Shown: in pieces, positions 47,632-56,578 of the stretch
How the letters are laid out: each line of letters starts with the position of its first letter
How positions within the stretch are numbered: position 1 is the first letter of the stretch
DNA from: Synechococcus sp. NOUM97013
Lineage (GTDB): Bacteria; Cyanobacteriota; Cyanobacteriia; PCC-6307; Cyanobiaceae
NCBI RefSeq assembly: GCF_014279815.1
Contig: NZ_CP047941.1
Location: 124,001-188,000, forward strand
Direction: 5' to 3'
DNA length: 64,000 bases
Position numbers and translations under genes: made by a program
Notes under the pieces: generated by a model
Told to the model about the DNA's origin: nothing
The model's input: only the letters and a program-made list of their open reading frames with translations
Databases searched by the model: none

Positions 47632-48359
47632 GCAAGGGCGGTGCGGGCCGCCTTTTGTTCGGCTTCTCGGCGGGAACCGCCCCAGCCTTCAGCCTTGAGG
47701 TCGGGCGGCAGGGTCACCGTGCAGTGGAAGCGGCGCGGGTCGCCGTGCTGCTGGCTGATCTCTTGGCTGCTGTAGGTCGGCAGGCCAAGGCTTTTCCCCT
47801 GGCTCCACTCCTGCAGGGCAGATTTGCTGTTGCCGCGGTGGGGATCCGCCAGCACTGCTTCAGCGCTGCGGCTCCAGTGGGGCGTCAGCCATTGCTGTAC
47901 CGCATCGGTGCCAGCAATGCGATATACCGCACCTATCAGCGCTTCGCTCAGCTCGGCGCGGATGGTGGCGGCCGCTGTGTTGTCGCCGCTGGCCTTGGGG
48001 CCGATGCGCCACCAGCGGTCGATCTCCAGGCTGGCGCCCAGCTCCGCCAGCCAGCGATCACTGACCAGCTGGGCCCTGAGGCTGGAGCGGTCACCTACAG
48101 GCATCGCTGGGTAGAGGGCGGCAATGAATTCGCTGGCGGTAAGCCGCAGCACCGCATCCCCTAAGAACTCCAGCTGCTCGTGGTGGGGATTCAGTCCGCT
48201 GGAGGTGTGGGTGACGGCCTCCTGCAGCCATGCCTGCTGCGCAGCGTCCAACGCGTTGGGTTTCAGAGCCAGCTCTTGCCAAAGCGTCGCAACCGGTTCG
48301 GGGGATGGAGGCATGCCGGCTGGATCTGAGCTGTTTCTGTTGGTTTGATGCTTATTCAT
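47613..48359 (-). CDS. rnc: Ribonuclease III
   Basis: Double-stranded RNA endonuclease for rRNA and mRNA processing. Catalytic signature HEQLEFLGDAVLRLTASEFI (family NERLEFLGDAVL), second acidic cluster in RAELSEALIGAVY, and a C-terminal dsRBD (NSKSALQEWSQGKSLGLPTY; GSRREAEQKAARTALAQL). The longest frame starts at 48359 (248 residues); an ATG at 48314 (PPSPEPVATLWQELAL) may be the true start. Confidence 0.92.
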   Translation of the reverse strand: MNKHQTNRNSSDPAGMPPSPEPVATLWQELALKPNALDAAQQAWLQEAVTHTSSGLNPHHEQLEFLGDAVLRLTASEFIAALYPAMPVGDRSSLRAQLVSDRWLAELGASLEIDRWWRIGPKASGDNTAAATIRAELSEALIGAVYRIAGTDAVQQWLTPHWSRSAEAVLADPHRGNSKSALQEWSQGKSLGLPTYSSQEISQQHGDPRRFHCTVTLPPDLKAEGWGGSRREAEQKAARTALAQLTGD

Positions 48360-48413
48360 AACTGAGTCACATCTGAGAGTTATCTATGGAGTGACTGAGA
48401 GCACTTCGCTTGC

Positions 48414-51400
48414 ATGACCCTCGAGCCTGCGATTGGCAGCGATCTGACTCAGGTTGACGCGATCGCACCAGAGGGTGCAGAGGTTCTTGCCAGTTCGGTC
48501 AGCGCTGATCTGGTCGCTGTCAGTACAGCGGAGTTTGAGCTGGAGCAGATCGAGTCTTCCCAGCCGGCTGAGGTTTCCGGCGCTGTGGACCTGAAGCCTG
48601 TTGATAGTGCACCCGATCAGGCCTCGCCAGTGGAGGCAGGGCCGAGTGCATTGGCAGACCATGCTGCTGTTGAGCAGGTTCTGCCCGAGGCCGTGCTTGC
48701 GGAGCCGGGCCAGCCTGATCCTGTTGAGCGCGTGTTGCATTCGGCTGGTTGTGGTTGCGCCGCATGTAGTGGCGGAAGTTCACAGTCGCAACAGGGATCG
48801 GGCGCGAATGCGTTGGCGGCTGCCTCGTTGGGAACCCTCGATCAACTGGCGGATTATCTAGAAACGCAATTTTGGACTGATTCGAATACGACGAACCGCA
48901 ATTTCAATCTGTCGGAGTCAGGAACGTATGCCAAATCTGGTGAGCTGACATACAACACCAGTGGAAATTGGTTCGATGCCAATGGCCTGTCATCTGGTCG
49001 CGCCAATATGGTGGATGAGGCCTTCAAGATTTTTGAGGCCACTCTTGGAATTGATTTTCAGGAAACAAGTGCTTTAGACGCAGATTTCGATTTTAGTGAT
49101 AACCGCTCTGGCGCCTTTGCTACATCCGATCTTTCAGGCAGTGCCATCAATTATTCTTGGATTAACGTTGCGTCAAGCTGGTTTTACAGCAGTGAAGTTT
49201 TCGGCGATTACGCCTTTCAAACAGTTCTGCATGAGATAGGCCACGGCCTCGGTTTAGGGCATCAAGGCCTCTACAACGGCACGGGCAGTTATGCCACAGA
49301 TGCTGATTTCACGAACGATTCGTGGCAGGCCTCGATGATGTCGTATTTCGATCAATCGTCGAATACATCGATCGATGCCAGTTTTGCTTATCTGAGCACC
49401 CCGATGGTGGTGGATTGGATTGCATTGGACGATCTCTATGGGCCACAGGGCTACGGCATCAGCAATGCCTTCCTGGGAGACACCACCTTCGGCTTCAACA
49501 CCACCATCACGGCCAGCACCAGTCAGGTGTTCAATCAGCTCAAGGATTGGATTCCCACGACCGCCTTCACTGTGGTGGATGGAGGTGGTAGCGACACGCT
49601 GGATTTCAGTGGTTTTTCAGCCACGCAGCTGATTGATCTTCGGCCATCTGATGCGTCGGCTACCAATGTGTATGCCTCCAATATCGGTGGCAAAACCGGC
49701 AACCTCACCTTCGCTCCTGGAACGCTGATTGAAACGGCCATTGGCGGTTCTGGCGCCGATAGCTTTCGCGGCAACAGTCAAGACAACAGCTTCGATGGTG
49801 GCCTTGGGACGGACACCCTGTTGGTGAGCGGCGACCTCAGTGATTACCTGCTCACCCTCTCAGGCAGCAGTCTCGTGCTTCGGGACCTGCGTAACGGCAG
49901 TCCCGATGGCACTGACACACTCACCAACATTGAGTTTGTGGATTTCAACGGCGAAACCCTTGGTTGGTCGTCCTTGCTGGGGTTGGTGGACACCACCGCT
50001 CCCACGCTGAGTGGCCCATCAGGTAGTGCCGGTGATGCCACGTCTGCGGTGTCTGTGGATGAAAACAGCACGTCGGTGACGACATTGACAGCGAATGAAA
50101 GCGTGACCTGGTCGATTTCTGGAGGAGCAGATCAGGCGCTGTTCAGTCTTAATAGTTCGAGTGGTGCGTTGGCGTTTTCTAGCGCTCCGGATTATGAGTC
50201 GCCGCAGGATGCTGATGGAAATAACAGCTATGTGGTGAAGGTTCGTGCCACGGACGCGGCAGGGAATACAGCTGATCAGACACTCACGGTGAGTGTGCAG
50301 GATGTGGATGAGGCAGCGCCTTTGATTGCAGGCCCATCAGGCAGTGCCGGTGATGCCACGTCTGTGGTGTCTGTGGATGAAAACAGCACGTCGGTGACGA
50401 CATTGACAGCGGATGAAAGCGTGACCTGGTCGATTTCTGGAGGAGCAGATCAGGCGCTGTTCAGTCTTAATAGTTCGAGTGGTGCGTTGGCATTTTCTAG
50501 TGCTCCGGATTACGAGTCGCCGCAGGATGCTGATGGAAATAACAGCTATGTGGTGAAGGTCCGTGCCACGGACGCGGCAGGGAATACAGCTGATCAGATA
50601 CTCACGGTGAGTGTGCAGGATGTGGATGAGGATGCGCCTTTGATTGCAGGCCCATCAGGCAGTGCCGGTGATGCCACGTCTGCGGTGTCTGTGGATGAAA
50701 ACAGCACGTCGGTGACGACATTGACAGCGAATGAAAGCGTGACCTGGTCGATTTCTGGAGGAGCAGATCAGGCGCTGTTCAGTCTTAATAGTTCGAGTGG
50801 TGCGTTGGCGTTTTCTAGCGCTCCGGATTATGAGTCGCCGCAGGATGCTGATGGAAATAACAGCTATGTGGTGAAGGTTCGTGCCACGGACGCGGCAGGG
50901 AATACAGCTGATCAGACACTCACGGTGAGTGTGCAGGATGTGGATGAGGCAGCGCCTTTGATTGCAGGCCCATCAGGCAGTGCCGGTGATGCCACGTCTG
51001 TGGTGTCTGTGGATGAAAACAGCACGTCGGTGACGACATTGACAGCGGATGAAAGCGTGACCTGGTCGATTTCTGGAGGAGCAGATCAGGCGCTGTTCAG
51101 TCTTAATAGTTCGAGTGGTGCGTTGGCGTTTTCTAGCGCTCCGGATTATGAGTCGCCGCAGGATGCTGATGGAAATAACAGCTATGTGGTGAAGGTTCGT
51201 GCCACGGACGCGGCAGGGAATACAGCTGATCAGACACTCACGGTGAGTGTGCAGGATGTGGATGAGGATGCGCCTTTGATTGCAGGCCCATCAGGTAGTG
51301 CCGGTGATGCCACGTCTGCGGTGTCTGTGGATGAAAACAGCACGTCGGTGACGACATTGACAGCGAATGAAAGCGTGACCTGGTCGATTTCTGGAGGAGC

Positions 51401-52346
51401 AGATCAGGCGCTGTTCAGTCTTAATAGTTCGAGTGGTGCGTTGGCGTTTTCTAGCGCTCCGGATTATGAGTCGCCGCAGGATGCTGATGGAAATAACAGC
51501 TATGTGGTGAAGGTTCGTGCCACGGACGCGGCAGGGAATACAGCTGATCAGACACTCACGGTGAGTGTGCAGGATGTGGATGAAATAGAAGCCAGCGGTT
51601 TGGGTGGCGGAGGAAGCTCCACCAGTTCAGGTGGCGGCTCTGCTAGTGGCGGTGGGGGAAGTTCCGGCGGAGGCGGTGGTGCCGGGGGTGGTGGCGGCTC
51701 CGGTGGGGGAGGAGGTTCTGGCGGTGCTGCTGGTGGAGGACTGAGTCCTGTTGCCAGTGGCGCGGCCAGCTCTGTGCAATCCATTGAAAATACTGTCGTC
51801 AATGGACGCCAATATTTATCGAATGGCGCGGAAACTTTGCTTGGTCAGTCAGCGATTAATATTGGAATGTTAGGTGGAAATGATTTCCTCGAAGTTGTTG
51901 GCGGTGAGAATAATTTTGCCAATGGCAATAATGGCGAGGATCACATCGTTTTGAGAGGTGGGCATGGTCGCTATCTCGGAGGTGGTGATAACGACAGGAT
52001 TGAGGTCTTCAGTTCAGGTGCTGGATCTTGGGTGAATGGCAATAACGGCACGGATGTCGTCATCGGCGCTGTCGATGGCATGGTCTATCGGGGAGGCGCA
52101 CACAACGATCAACTTCTCGTCAGTGCTGGATTGGTGTGGGGTGATAAGGGTGCGGATACGTTCCATGCCATTGCTGGTGCAGGAATCGCGCAAGTGCAGG
52201 ACTACACAATCGGAGAAGATGTGATTCGCGGCATTGCTGGAGGTGGTTTCATCCAGACGGATCGGGGTTTGTCCTATGGAGCTGGTGGCGATCAAATGTT
52301 GTTGCTTTTGGGCGTTTTCGACCCCTCGCAAGTGGCTTTCGTTTGA
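48414..52346 (+). CDS. Secreted M10 metalloprotease with five cadherin-like repeats and RTX-like regions
   Basis: 1310 residues, no Sec signal, so probably exported by a type I system through its C terminus. Order: acidic N-terminal region (1-110) with a Cys motif GCGCAACSGG (Cys113, 115, 118); zinc site HEIGHGLGLGH (His273, 277, 283) and Met-turn SMMSYF (307-312), as in serralysins; RTX-like turns (GGSGADSFRGN; GGLGTDTLLVSG) about 440-470; five 106-residue cadherin-like repeats (534-1060); a Gly/Ser linker (1065-1115); and a C-terminal beta region with loose RTX-like turns (GGNDFLEVVGG; GGAHNDQLLVS). DNA is lower in GC than its neighbours. Likely a surface or extracellular protease-adhesin; substrate unknown. 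Confidence 0.9.
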   Translation: MTLEPAIGSDLTQVDAIAPEGAEVLASSVSADLVAVSTAEFELEQIESSQPAEVSGAVDLKPVDSAPDQASPVEAGPSALADHAAVEQVLPEAVLAEPGQPDPVERVLHSAGCGCAACSGGSSQSQQGSGANALAAASLGTLDQLADYLETQFWTDSNTTNRNFNLSESGTYAKSGELTYNTSGNWFDANGLSSGRANMVDEAFKIFEATLGIDFQETSALDADFDFSDNRSGAFATSDLSGSAINYSWINVASSWFYSSEVFGDYAFQTVLHEIGHGLGLGHQGLYNGTGSYATDADFTNDSWQASMMSYFDQSSNTSIDASFAYLSTPMVVDWIALDDLYGPQGYGISNAFLGDTTFGFNTTITASTSQVFNQLKDWIPTTAFTVVDGGGSDTLDFSGFSATQLIDLRPSDASATNVYASNIGGKTGNLTFAPGTLIETAIGGSGADSFRGNSQDNSFDGGLGTDTLLVSGDLSDYLLTLSGSSLVLRDLRNGSPDGTDTLTNIEFVDFNGETLGWSSLLGLVDTTAPTLSGPSGSAGDATSAVSVDENSTSVTTLTANESVTWSISGGADQALFSLNSSSGALAFSSAPDYESPQDADGNNSYVVKVRATDAAGNTADQTLTVSVQDVDEAAPLIAGPSGSAGDATSVVSVDENSTSVTTLTADESVTWSISGGADQALFSLNSSSGALAFSSAPDYESPQDADGNNSYVVKVRATDAAGNTADQILTVSVQDVDEDAPLIAGPSGSAGDATSAVSVDENSTSVTTLTANESVTWSISGGADQALFSLNSSSGALAFSSAPDYESPQDADGNNSYVVKVRATDAAGNTADQTLTVSVQDVDEAAPLIAGPSGSAGDATSVVSVDENSTSVTTLTADESVTWSISGGADQALFSLNSSSGALAFSSAPDYESPQDADGNNSYVVKVRATDAAGNTADQTLTVSVQDVDEDAPLIAGPSGSAGDATSAVSVDENSTSVTTLTANESVTWSISGGADQALFSLNSSSGALAFSSAPDYESPQDADGNNSYVVKVRATDAAGNTADQTLTVSVQDVDEIEASGLGGGGSSTSSGGGSASGGGGSSGGGGGAGGGGGSGGGGGSGGAAGGGLSPVASGAASSVQSIENTVVNGRQYLSNGAETLLGQSAINIGMLGGNDFLEVVGGENNFANGNNGEDHIVLRGGHGRYLGGGDNDRIEVFSSGAGSWVNGNNGTDVVIGAVDGMVYRGGAHNDQLLVSAGLVWGDKGADTFHAIAGAGIAQVQDYTIGEDVIRGIAGGGFIQTDRGLSYGAGGDQMLLLLGVFDPSQVAFV
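50013..51590 (+). repeat. Five tandem 318-bp repeats in the metalloprotease gene
   Basis: Units start at 50013, 50331, 50649, 50967 and 51285, each exactly 318 bp after the last. Each encodes VSVDENSTSVTTL, WSISGGADQALFSLNSSSGA, DYESPQDADGNNSYVVKVRA and TLTVSVQDVDE. Units 1, 3, 5 share TSAVS/TANES; units 2 and 4 share TSVVS/TADES. Confidence 0.95.
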
Positions 52347-52503
52347 CTCAATCATTTGCCTTGCCCGACTCTTTCGTCTGGCAGTGTCTTCCCTTTACAC
52401 AGTCACTGTGCAAATTCGTAAGGAAATCGACTTTCTTATGGCTTCTTAGTGAAGCGGTTCCAATGCTTGTTTTCGTGTATCAGTCATTTGTTTTTAAAGG
52501 GTT

Positions 52504-52887
52504 GAAAGCAGGACATAAGCCGGGTTCTGTTCTCCCTCCCGAGGGAGGGGGGTGATCATCTATCTGGGACCACCGTTACCGGTGGCCTCGAGCGGCTCAC
52601 AAAGGCGGAACGGGGCAGATGGCCAACCGTCGTTCCTGGGCCTTGCTCCCGGCCGGGGTTTACCGAGCCAGCACCTCTCGATGCTGCTGGTGCGCTCTTA
52701 CCGCACCCTTGCACCCTTGCCTGTGCCGGCAAACCGGCCATCGGCGGTGTGTTTCTGTGGCACTCTCCTCACGGTCACCCGCACTGGGCGTTACCCAGCA
52801 AGCCTGGCCATCGGGGAGCCCGGACTTTCCTCAACCGACGCCGACACGAAGACGGCATGCGATCGCGATCACCTCGCCTACTTTCAA
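52504..52887 (-). ncRNA. rnpB: RNase P RNA
   Basis: Catalytic RNA for tRNA 5' processing. On the minus strand the 5' part contains GAGGAAAGTCCGGGCTCCC (P4/CRI, hallmark of bacterial RNase P) and GTAGGCGAGGTGATCGC near the 5' end; the 3' end reads GAACAGAACCCGGCTTATGT, the paired P4 strand and tail. Ends are estimated to within about 10 bases. Confidence 0.93.
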
Positions 52888-52907
52888 ACCCCATAATGAC
52901 GTTTAAA

Positions 52908-52981
<74 letters not shown>

Positions 52982-53076
52982 TACCAACCAAGACGTTAGC
53001 CGGTATCCACTACTACATTTAGTGGGGTGGTCAGGCGCCACGCTCTCGCTAGCGTTGCTGTAGTGAAACCGGCGCC

Positions 53077-53433
53077 ATGACCCAGCTTCACGATCTCCGG
53101 TTACGCCTTCTTGTTCAGCAGGAAAGCGAGCGCATCGCTGACTCCCAGCCCGCCGAACTTGACCTCTCCGTCGTTCAGGCCCGATGCCTTTGCTGGTTGG
53201 CCCTCTTGGCCGAAGCGCACGAAGACCAGGCCAGTGACGCTGAGCGCCGCGGTGACACTGAACAGGCGATGGGCTGGTTCGCTGATTCCATGCGCCTCCG
53301 CGATGTGATCCAAGTGGTCACGTCCATTGAAATTCCCCTTCCTGCAGTCACCGACAGCGAAGACGACGATCGCAACAATGAGGGTGGCAATGGCGATGGG
53401 GGGATTTCCCCCGAGCCTCCGCTCGCCGCCTGA
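53077..53433 (+). CDS. Conserved hypothetical protein
   Basis: 118 residues from the ATG at 53077. Helical first part (LRLRLLVQQESERIADSQPA; LCWLALLAEAHEDQASDAER) and an acidic, Asn/Gly-rich tail (SEDDDRNNEGGNGDGG). No family recognised and no membrane segment. It lies between the tRNA and another unknown gene in the same direction. Confidence 0.65.
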   Translation: MTQLHDLRLRLLVQQESERIADSQPAELDLSVVQARCLCWLALLAEAHEDQASDAERRGDTEQAMGWFADSMRLRDVIQVVTSIEIPLPAVTDSEDDDRNNEGGNGDGGISPEPPLAA

Positions 53434-53470
53434 TCGGATGTCATGATGGGAGCTGAGCTACGGGTTGCCG

Positions 53471-53926
53471 GTGCCAGAAGAGCCTTGTCAGTGTCCTGAC
53501 TGTCAACGCTTCTATCGGGAGCACGATCGGCTGATCCGTGAGAACCCAACTCTGCGGCAGCAGCAGGAGTTGAGTTGGGCTGCGCTCCAATCCTTCCGGA
53601 CTTTGTCGGGCCGGGTGCTGGAGGATCTGCAGAAGCAGCATGGTCCTCGTGCCGCTGAAGGTCAGGTGCATGCCACTCCTGGCGGTGGTGTGGATGAACC
53701 GGCGGATGCCATTCAGCAGGCCATGGCCGATCTGGAAAACATCAACGCACACCTGTTTTCCATCGAAGCGCTGATGGAACGCATCTTTGACGTGCGGGTG
53801 CCGGAAGACATCGAGCAGAAATTTCGCGAGCTTGCTGGCGAGCTGGCACCCGATCCTCTCAACGCTGATCGCCTGCGCTTGAACCGTCTGCTACATCAGA
53901 CCCCCGATCTGCCTGATCGCAGCTGA
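53471..53926 (+). CDS. Conserved hypothetical protein with N-terminal CxC-xxC motif
   Basis: 151 residues from the GTG at 53471 (a TTG is two codons upstream). The N terminus PEEPCQCPDCQRFYREHDRL has three cysteines in CQCPDC, a possible half metal site. The rest is helical (ADAIQQAMADLENINAHLFS; EDIEQKFRELAGELAPD). No named family is recognised. Ends 28 bp before the xfp terminator hairpin. Confidence 0.65.
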   Translation: MPEEPCQCPDCQRFYREHDRLIRENPTLRQQQELSWAALQSFRTLSGRVLEDLQKQHGPRAAEGQVHATPGGGVDEPADAIQQAMADLENINAHLFSIEALMERIFDVRVPEDIEQKFRELAGELAPDPLNADRLRLNRLLHQTPDLPDRS

Positions 53927-53954
53927 GCGTTCTAGACAAATTCATCAAAGTCAT

Positions 53955-53988
53955 CCAAAAAGCCCCGGTGGATGCCACCAGGGCTTTG
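53955..53988 (-). terminator. Terminator of xfp, possibly bidirectional
   Basis: On the minus strand AAAGCCC-T-GGTGG-CAT-CCACC-G-GGGCTTTTT: a long GC stem with T5, 36 bp past the xfp stop. On the plus strand it ends GGGCTTTGTT and may also stop transcripts from 53471. Confidence 0.88.
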
Positions 53989-54023
53989 TTATGGCTGCTG
54001 CGGTGATTCAGTCTCTGAACTGT

Positions 54024-56459
54024 TCAGCTGCGGGGCATCCCGTGGCCGTGCGTCCAGCGCCAGTTGTTGATGTCCGGAGAGTCCGTGCCGTGGGTGTGGG
54101 CGTACTCGCGGTGCTTGTGGATTTCGTCCTTCATCCGCTCCTTGATGTGAGCGGCGCGGGAGCCGAGGCTCTCCACCCGGTTGATCACATCAATCACCAG
54201 GTTGAACCGGTCGATCTGGTTGCTGATGGCCAGTTCCAGCGGCGTGTTGATGTTGCCGTTTTCCTTGTAACCGCGAACGTGGAAGTTGGCATGGTTGGTT
54301 CGGCTGTAGGTGAGTCGGTGAATCAGCCACGGGTAACCGTGGAAATTGAAGATCACCGGCTTGTTGGGTGTGAACAGGCTGGTGAAGTCCTTCTCCTTCA
54401 GACCATGGGGGTGCTCGCCTGCAGGCGCTAGCGAGAACAGCTTCACCACGTTCACGTAGCGCACTTTCAGCTGGGGGATTTGCTCCCTGAGGATTTCGAT
54501 CGCCGCCAGGCATTCCTTGGTGGGAATGTCACCGGCGGAGGCCAGCACCACATCCGGTTCATCCAGGTCGGTGCCGCAGTCGTCATTGCAGGCCCAGTCC
54601 CAGATGCCGATGCCTTTCGCCACATGGCGACGGGCCTGCTCCAGAGTCAGGTATTGCAAGTGCTTCTGCTTGTCGGAAACGATGATGTTGGAGACGTTGG
54701 TCTCTATTAAGGCCTGTTCGGCAACGGCGAGCAGGCTGTTGGCATCGGCCGGCAGATACACCCGGGTGATCGATCCTTTCTTGTTACCCGCCAAGTCCAT
54801 GAAGCCGGGATCCTGGTGGGTGAAGCCGTTGTGGTCCTGCCGCCAGACGGTGGAGGAGATCAGGCAGTTCCAGGGACCGATGGGTGCGCGCCAGGGAATC
54901 TCCTCGCAGTGCTCCAGCCATTTGCAGTGCTGGTTGTACATCGAGCTGATCACGTGGGCGAAGGCTTCGTAGGTGTGGAAGAAGGCGTTGCGTCCGGTGA
55001 GCAGATAGCCCTCCATCATTCCGACGAGGGTGTGCTCCGAGAGCATCTCGATCACTGAGCCATCGCGGGAGAGCTCGCTGCCGTTGAGATCTTCGGGAAG
55101 AAAATTGGCCATCCACACTTTTTTGGTGGTCTCGTAGACCGCCTGCAGCCGGTTGGAGTGGGTTTCATCGGGCCCGAAGAGCCGGTAGCCGCCAGGGTTC
55201 TCTCGGATCAGATCGCGGATCACCTCCCCAAGGGGATAGGTGTTCTCCACTTCGATAATCCCGGGGCTCTGCACGTCAACGGCGTAGTTCTCAATGGCGG
55301 GGAAGAGCAGGTCTCGCCGCAGCGTGCCGCCGTTGGTGTGGGGGTTGCTGCCCATGCGCCGCTTCCCCTTGGGTGCGAGGGCTCGGATGTGCTCCTGCAC
55401 AGCGCCGTTCTCGTCGAACAGCTCCCAGGGGCGGTAGCTCTTCATCCAGTCTTCGAGCAGCCGCAGGTGGCTCTCGTTGGTCTTCACATCTGCGACAGGA
55501 ACCTGGTGCGAACGCCAGAAGTTCTCCAGTTTTTTGCCGTCGATCTCGTCGGGTCCGGTCCAGCCTTTGGGGGAGCGCAGCACGATCATCGGCCAGCGAG
55601 GGCGGAAGGCTTCCCCGCTGCTGCGGGCCTGCTCCTGCACGGCTTTGATGTCGAGCACGGCTTGCTCGAAAGCCACCGCCATCTCTCGGTGCATCGTGTG
55701 CGGATCGGATCCCTCCACAAAGATCGGCGTCCAGCCGTATCCCTTGAACAGGTTCTCCAGCTCCTCGTGATCGATCCGGCTGAGGATCGTGGGGTTGGCG
55801 ATCTTGTAGCCGTTCAGGTGCAAGATCGGCAGAACGGCTCCGTCGCGGATCGGGTTGATGAACTTGTTGATGTGCCAGCTGGTGGCCAGAGGACCGGTTT
55901 CCGCTTCGCCATCGCCCACGCAGGCAACGGTGATCAGCTCGGGATTGTCGAGGATGGAGCCACAGGCATGGGAGAGCACGTACCCGAGTTCGCCGCCCTC
56001 ATGGATCGAGCCAGGCATTTCGGCGGTGCAGTGGCTGCCGATGTGACCGGGGAAGGAGAACATCTTGAAGAACTTCTTGAGTCCATCGGCATCCAGGGAT
56101 TTGTCGGGATAGCGCTCGCTGTAGCTGCCGTCGATGTACACCGGACCGCGGGCTCCCGGAGCACCGTGACCAGGGCCGGACATGTAGATCATGTCCAGGT
56201 CGTATTTGTTGATCAGCCGGTTGGCATGGGTCCAGATGAAGGCCTGGCCAGGGCTTGAGCCCCAGTGCCCTAGCAGCCTGTTTTTGATGTGCTCAGGCTG
56301 GAGCGGCTCTCTCAACAGCGGGTTGTCCTGCAGGTAAATCATCCCCACGGCCAGGTAGTTGGCCGTGCGCCAGTAGGCGTCCAGCAGATGCAACTCCTCG
56401 TCGCTCGGTGTGGTCACCGGCATCAGCGCCGTTGTGGTGCGGTGGGGGGCAGTGGTCAT
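54024..56459 (-). CDS. xfp: Phosphoketolase (xylulose-5-P/fructose-6-P)
   Basis: TPP enzyme that splits xylulose-5-phosphate (or fructose-6-phosphate) with phosphate to acetyl phosphate plus glyceraldehyde-3-phosphate (or erythrose-4-phosphate). 811 residues, full length. Seen: the family N terminus LLDAYWRTANYLAVGMIYLQ, GPGHGAPGARGPVYIDGSY, TPP motif GDGEAETGPLATSW, HINKFINP and YPWLIHRLTYSR. Next upstream is ackA, which uses acetyl phosphate. No pta is in the window. Confidence 0.97.
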   Translation of the reverse strand: MTTAPHRTTTALMPVTTPSDEELHLLDAYWRTANYLAVGMIYLQDNPLLREPLQPEHIKNRLLGHWGSSPGQAFIWTHANRLINKYDLDMIYMSGPGHGAPGARGPVYIDGSYSERYPDKSLDADGLKKFFKMFSFPGHIGSHCTAEMPGSIHEGGELGYVLSHACGSILDNPELITVACVGDGEAETGPLATSWHINKFINPIRDGAVLPILHLNGYKIANPTILSRIDHEELENLFKGYGWTPIFVEGSDPHTMHREMAVAFEQAVLDIKAVQEQARSSGEAFRPRWPMIVLRSPKGWTGPDEIDGKKLENFWRSHQVPVADVKTNESHLRLLEDWMKSYRPWELFDENGAVQEHIRALAPKGKRRMGSNPHTNGGTLRRDLLFPAIENYAVDVQSPGIIEVENTYPLGEVIRDLIRENPGGYRLFGPDETHSNRLQAVYETTKKVWMANFLPEDLNGSELSRDGSVIEMLSEHTLVGMMEGYLLTGRNAFFHTYEAFAHVISSMYNQHCKWLEHCEEIPWRAPIGPWNCLISSTVWRQDHNGFTHQDPGFMDLAGNKKGSITRVYLPADANSLLAVAEQALIETNVSNIIVSDKQKHLQYLTLEQARRHVAKGIGIWDWACNDDCGTDLDEPDVVLASAGDIPTKECLAAIEILREQIPQLKVRYVNVVKLFSLAPAGEHPHGLKEKDFTSLFTPNKPVIFNFHGYPWLIHRLTYSRTNHANFHVRGYKENGNINTPLELAISNQIDRFNLVIDVINRVESLGSRAAHIKERMKDEIHKHREYAHTHGTDSPDINNWRWTHGHGMPRS

Positions 56460-56578
56460 GGGTGTTCAGCGTGCGACGGAACGACACATCACCGTCAGGC
56501 GCTGGCAGCGCTGCCAGCCGGCCTTCTCGGGTTGTTTGGACCGTAGCCATCGCGGCTGAACCTGACCGCGCCACCGCA

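Noticed and set aside
50013-51590. CRISPR-like tandem repeats
   Set aside because: The units are long (318 bp), contiguous without spacers, and in frame within one protein.
52982-53030. Attachment site or integrated element at tRNA-Arg(CCT)
   Set aside because: No integrase, no repeat of the tRNA 3' end and no change of gene content downstream were seen in the window.
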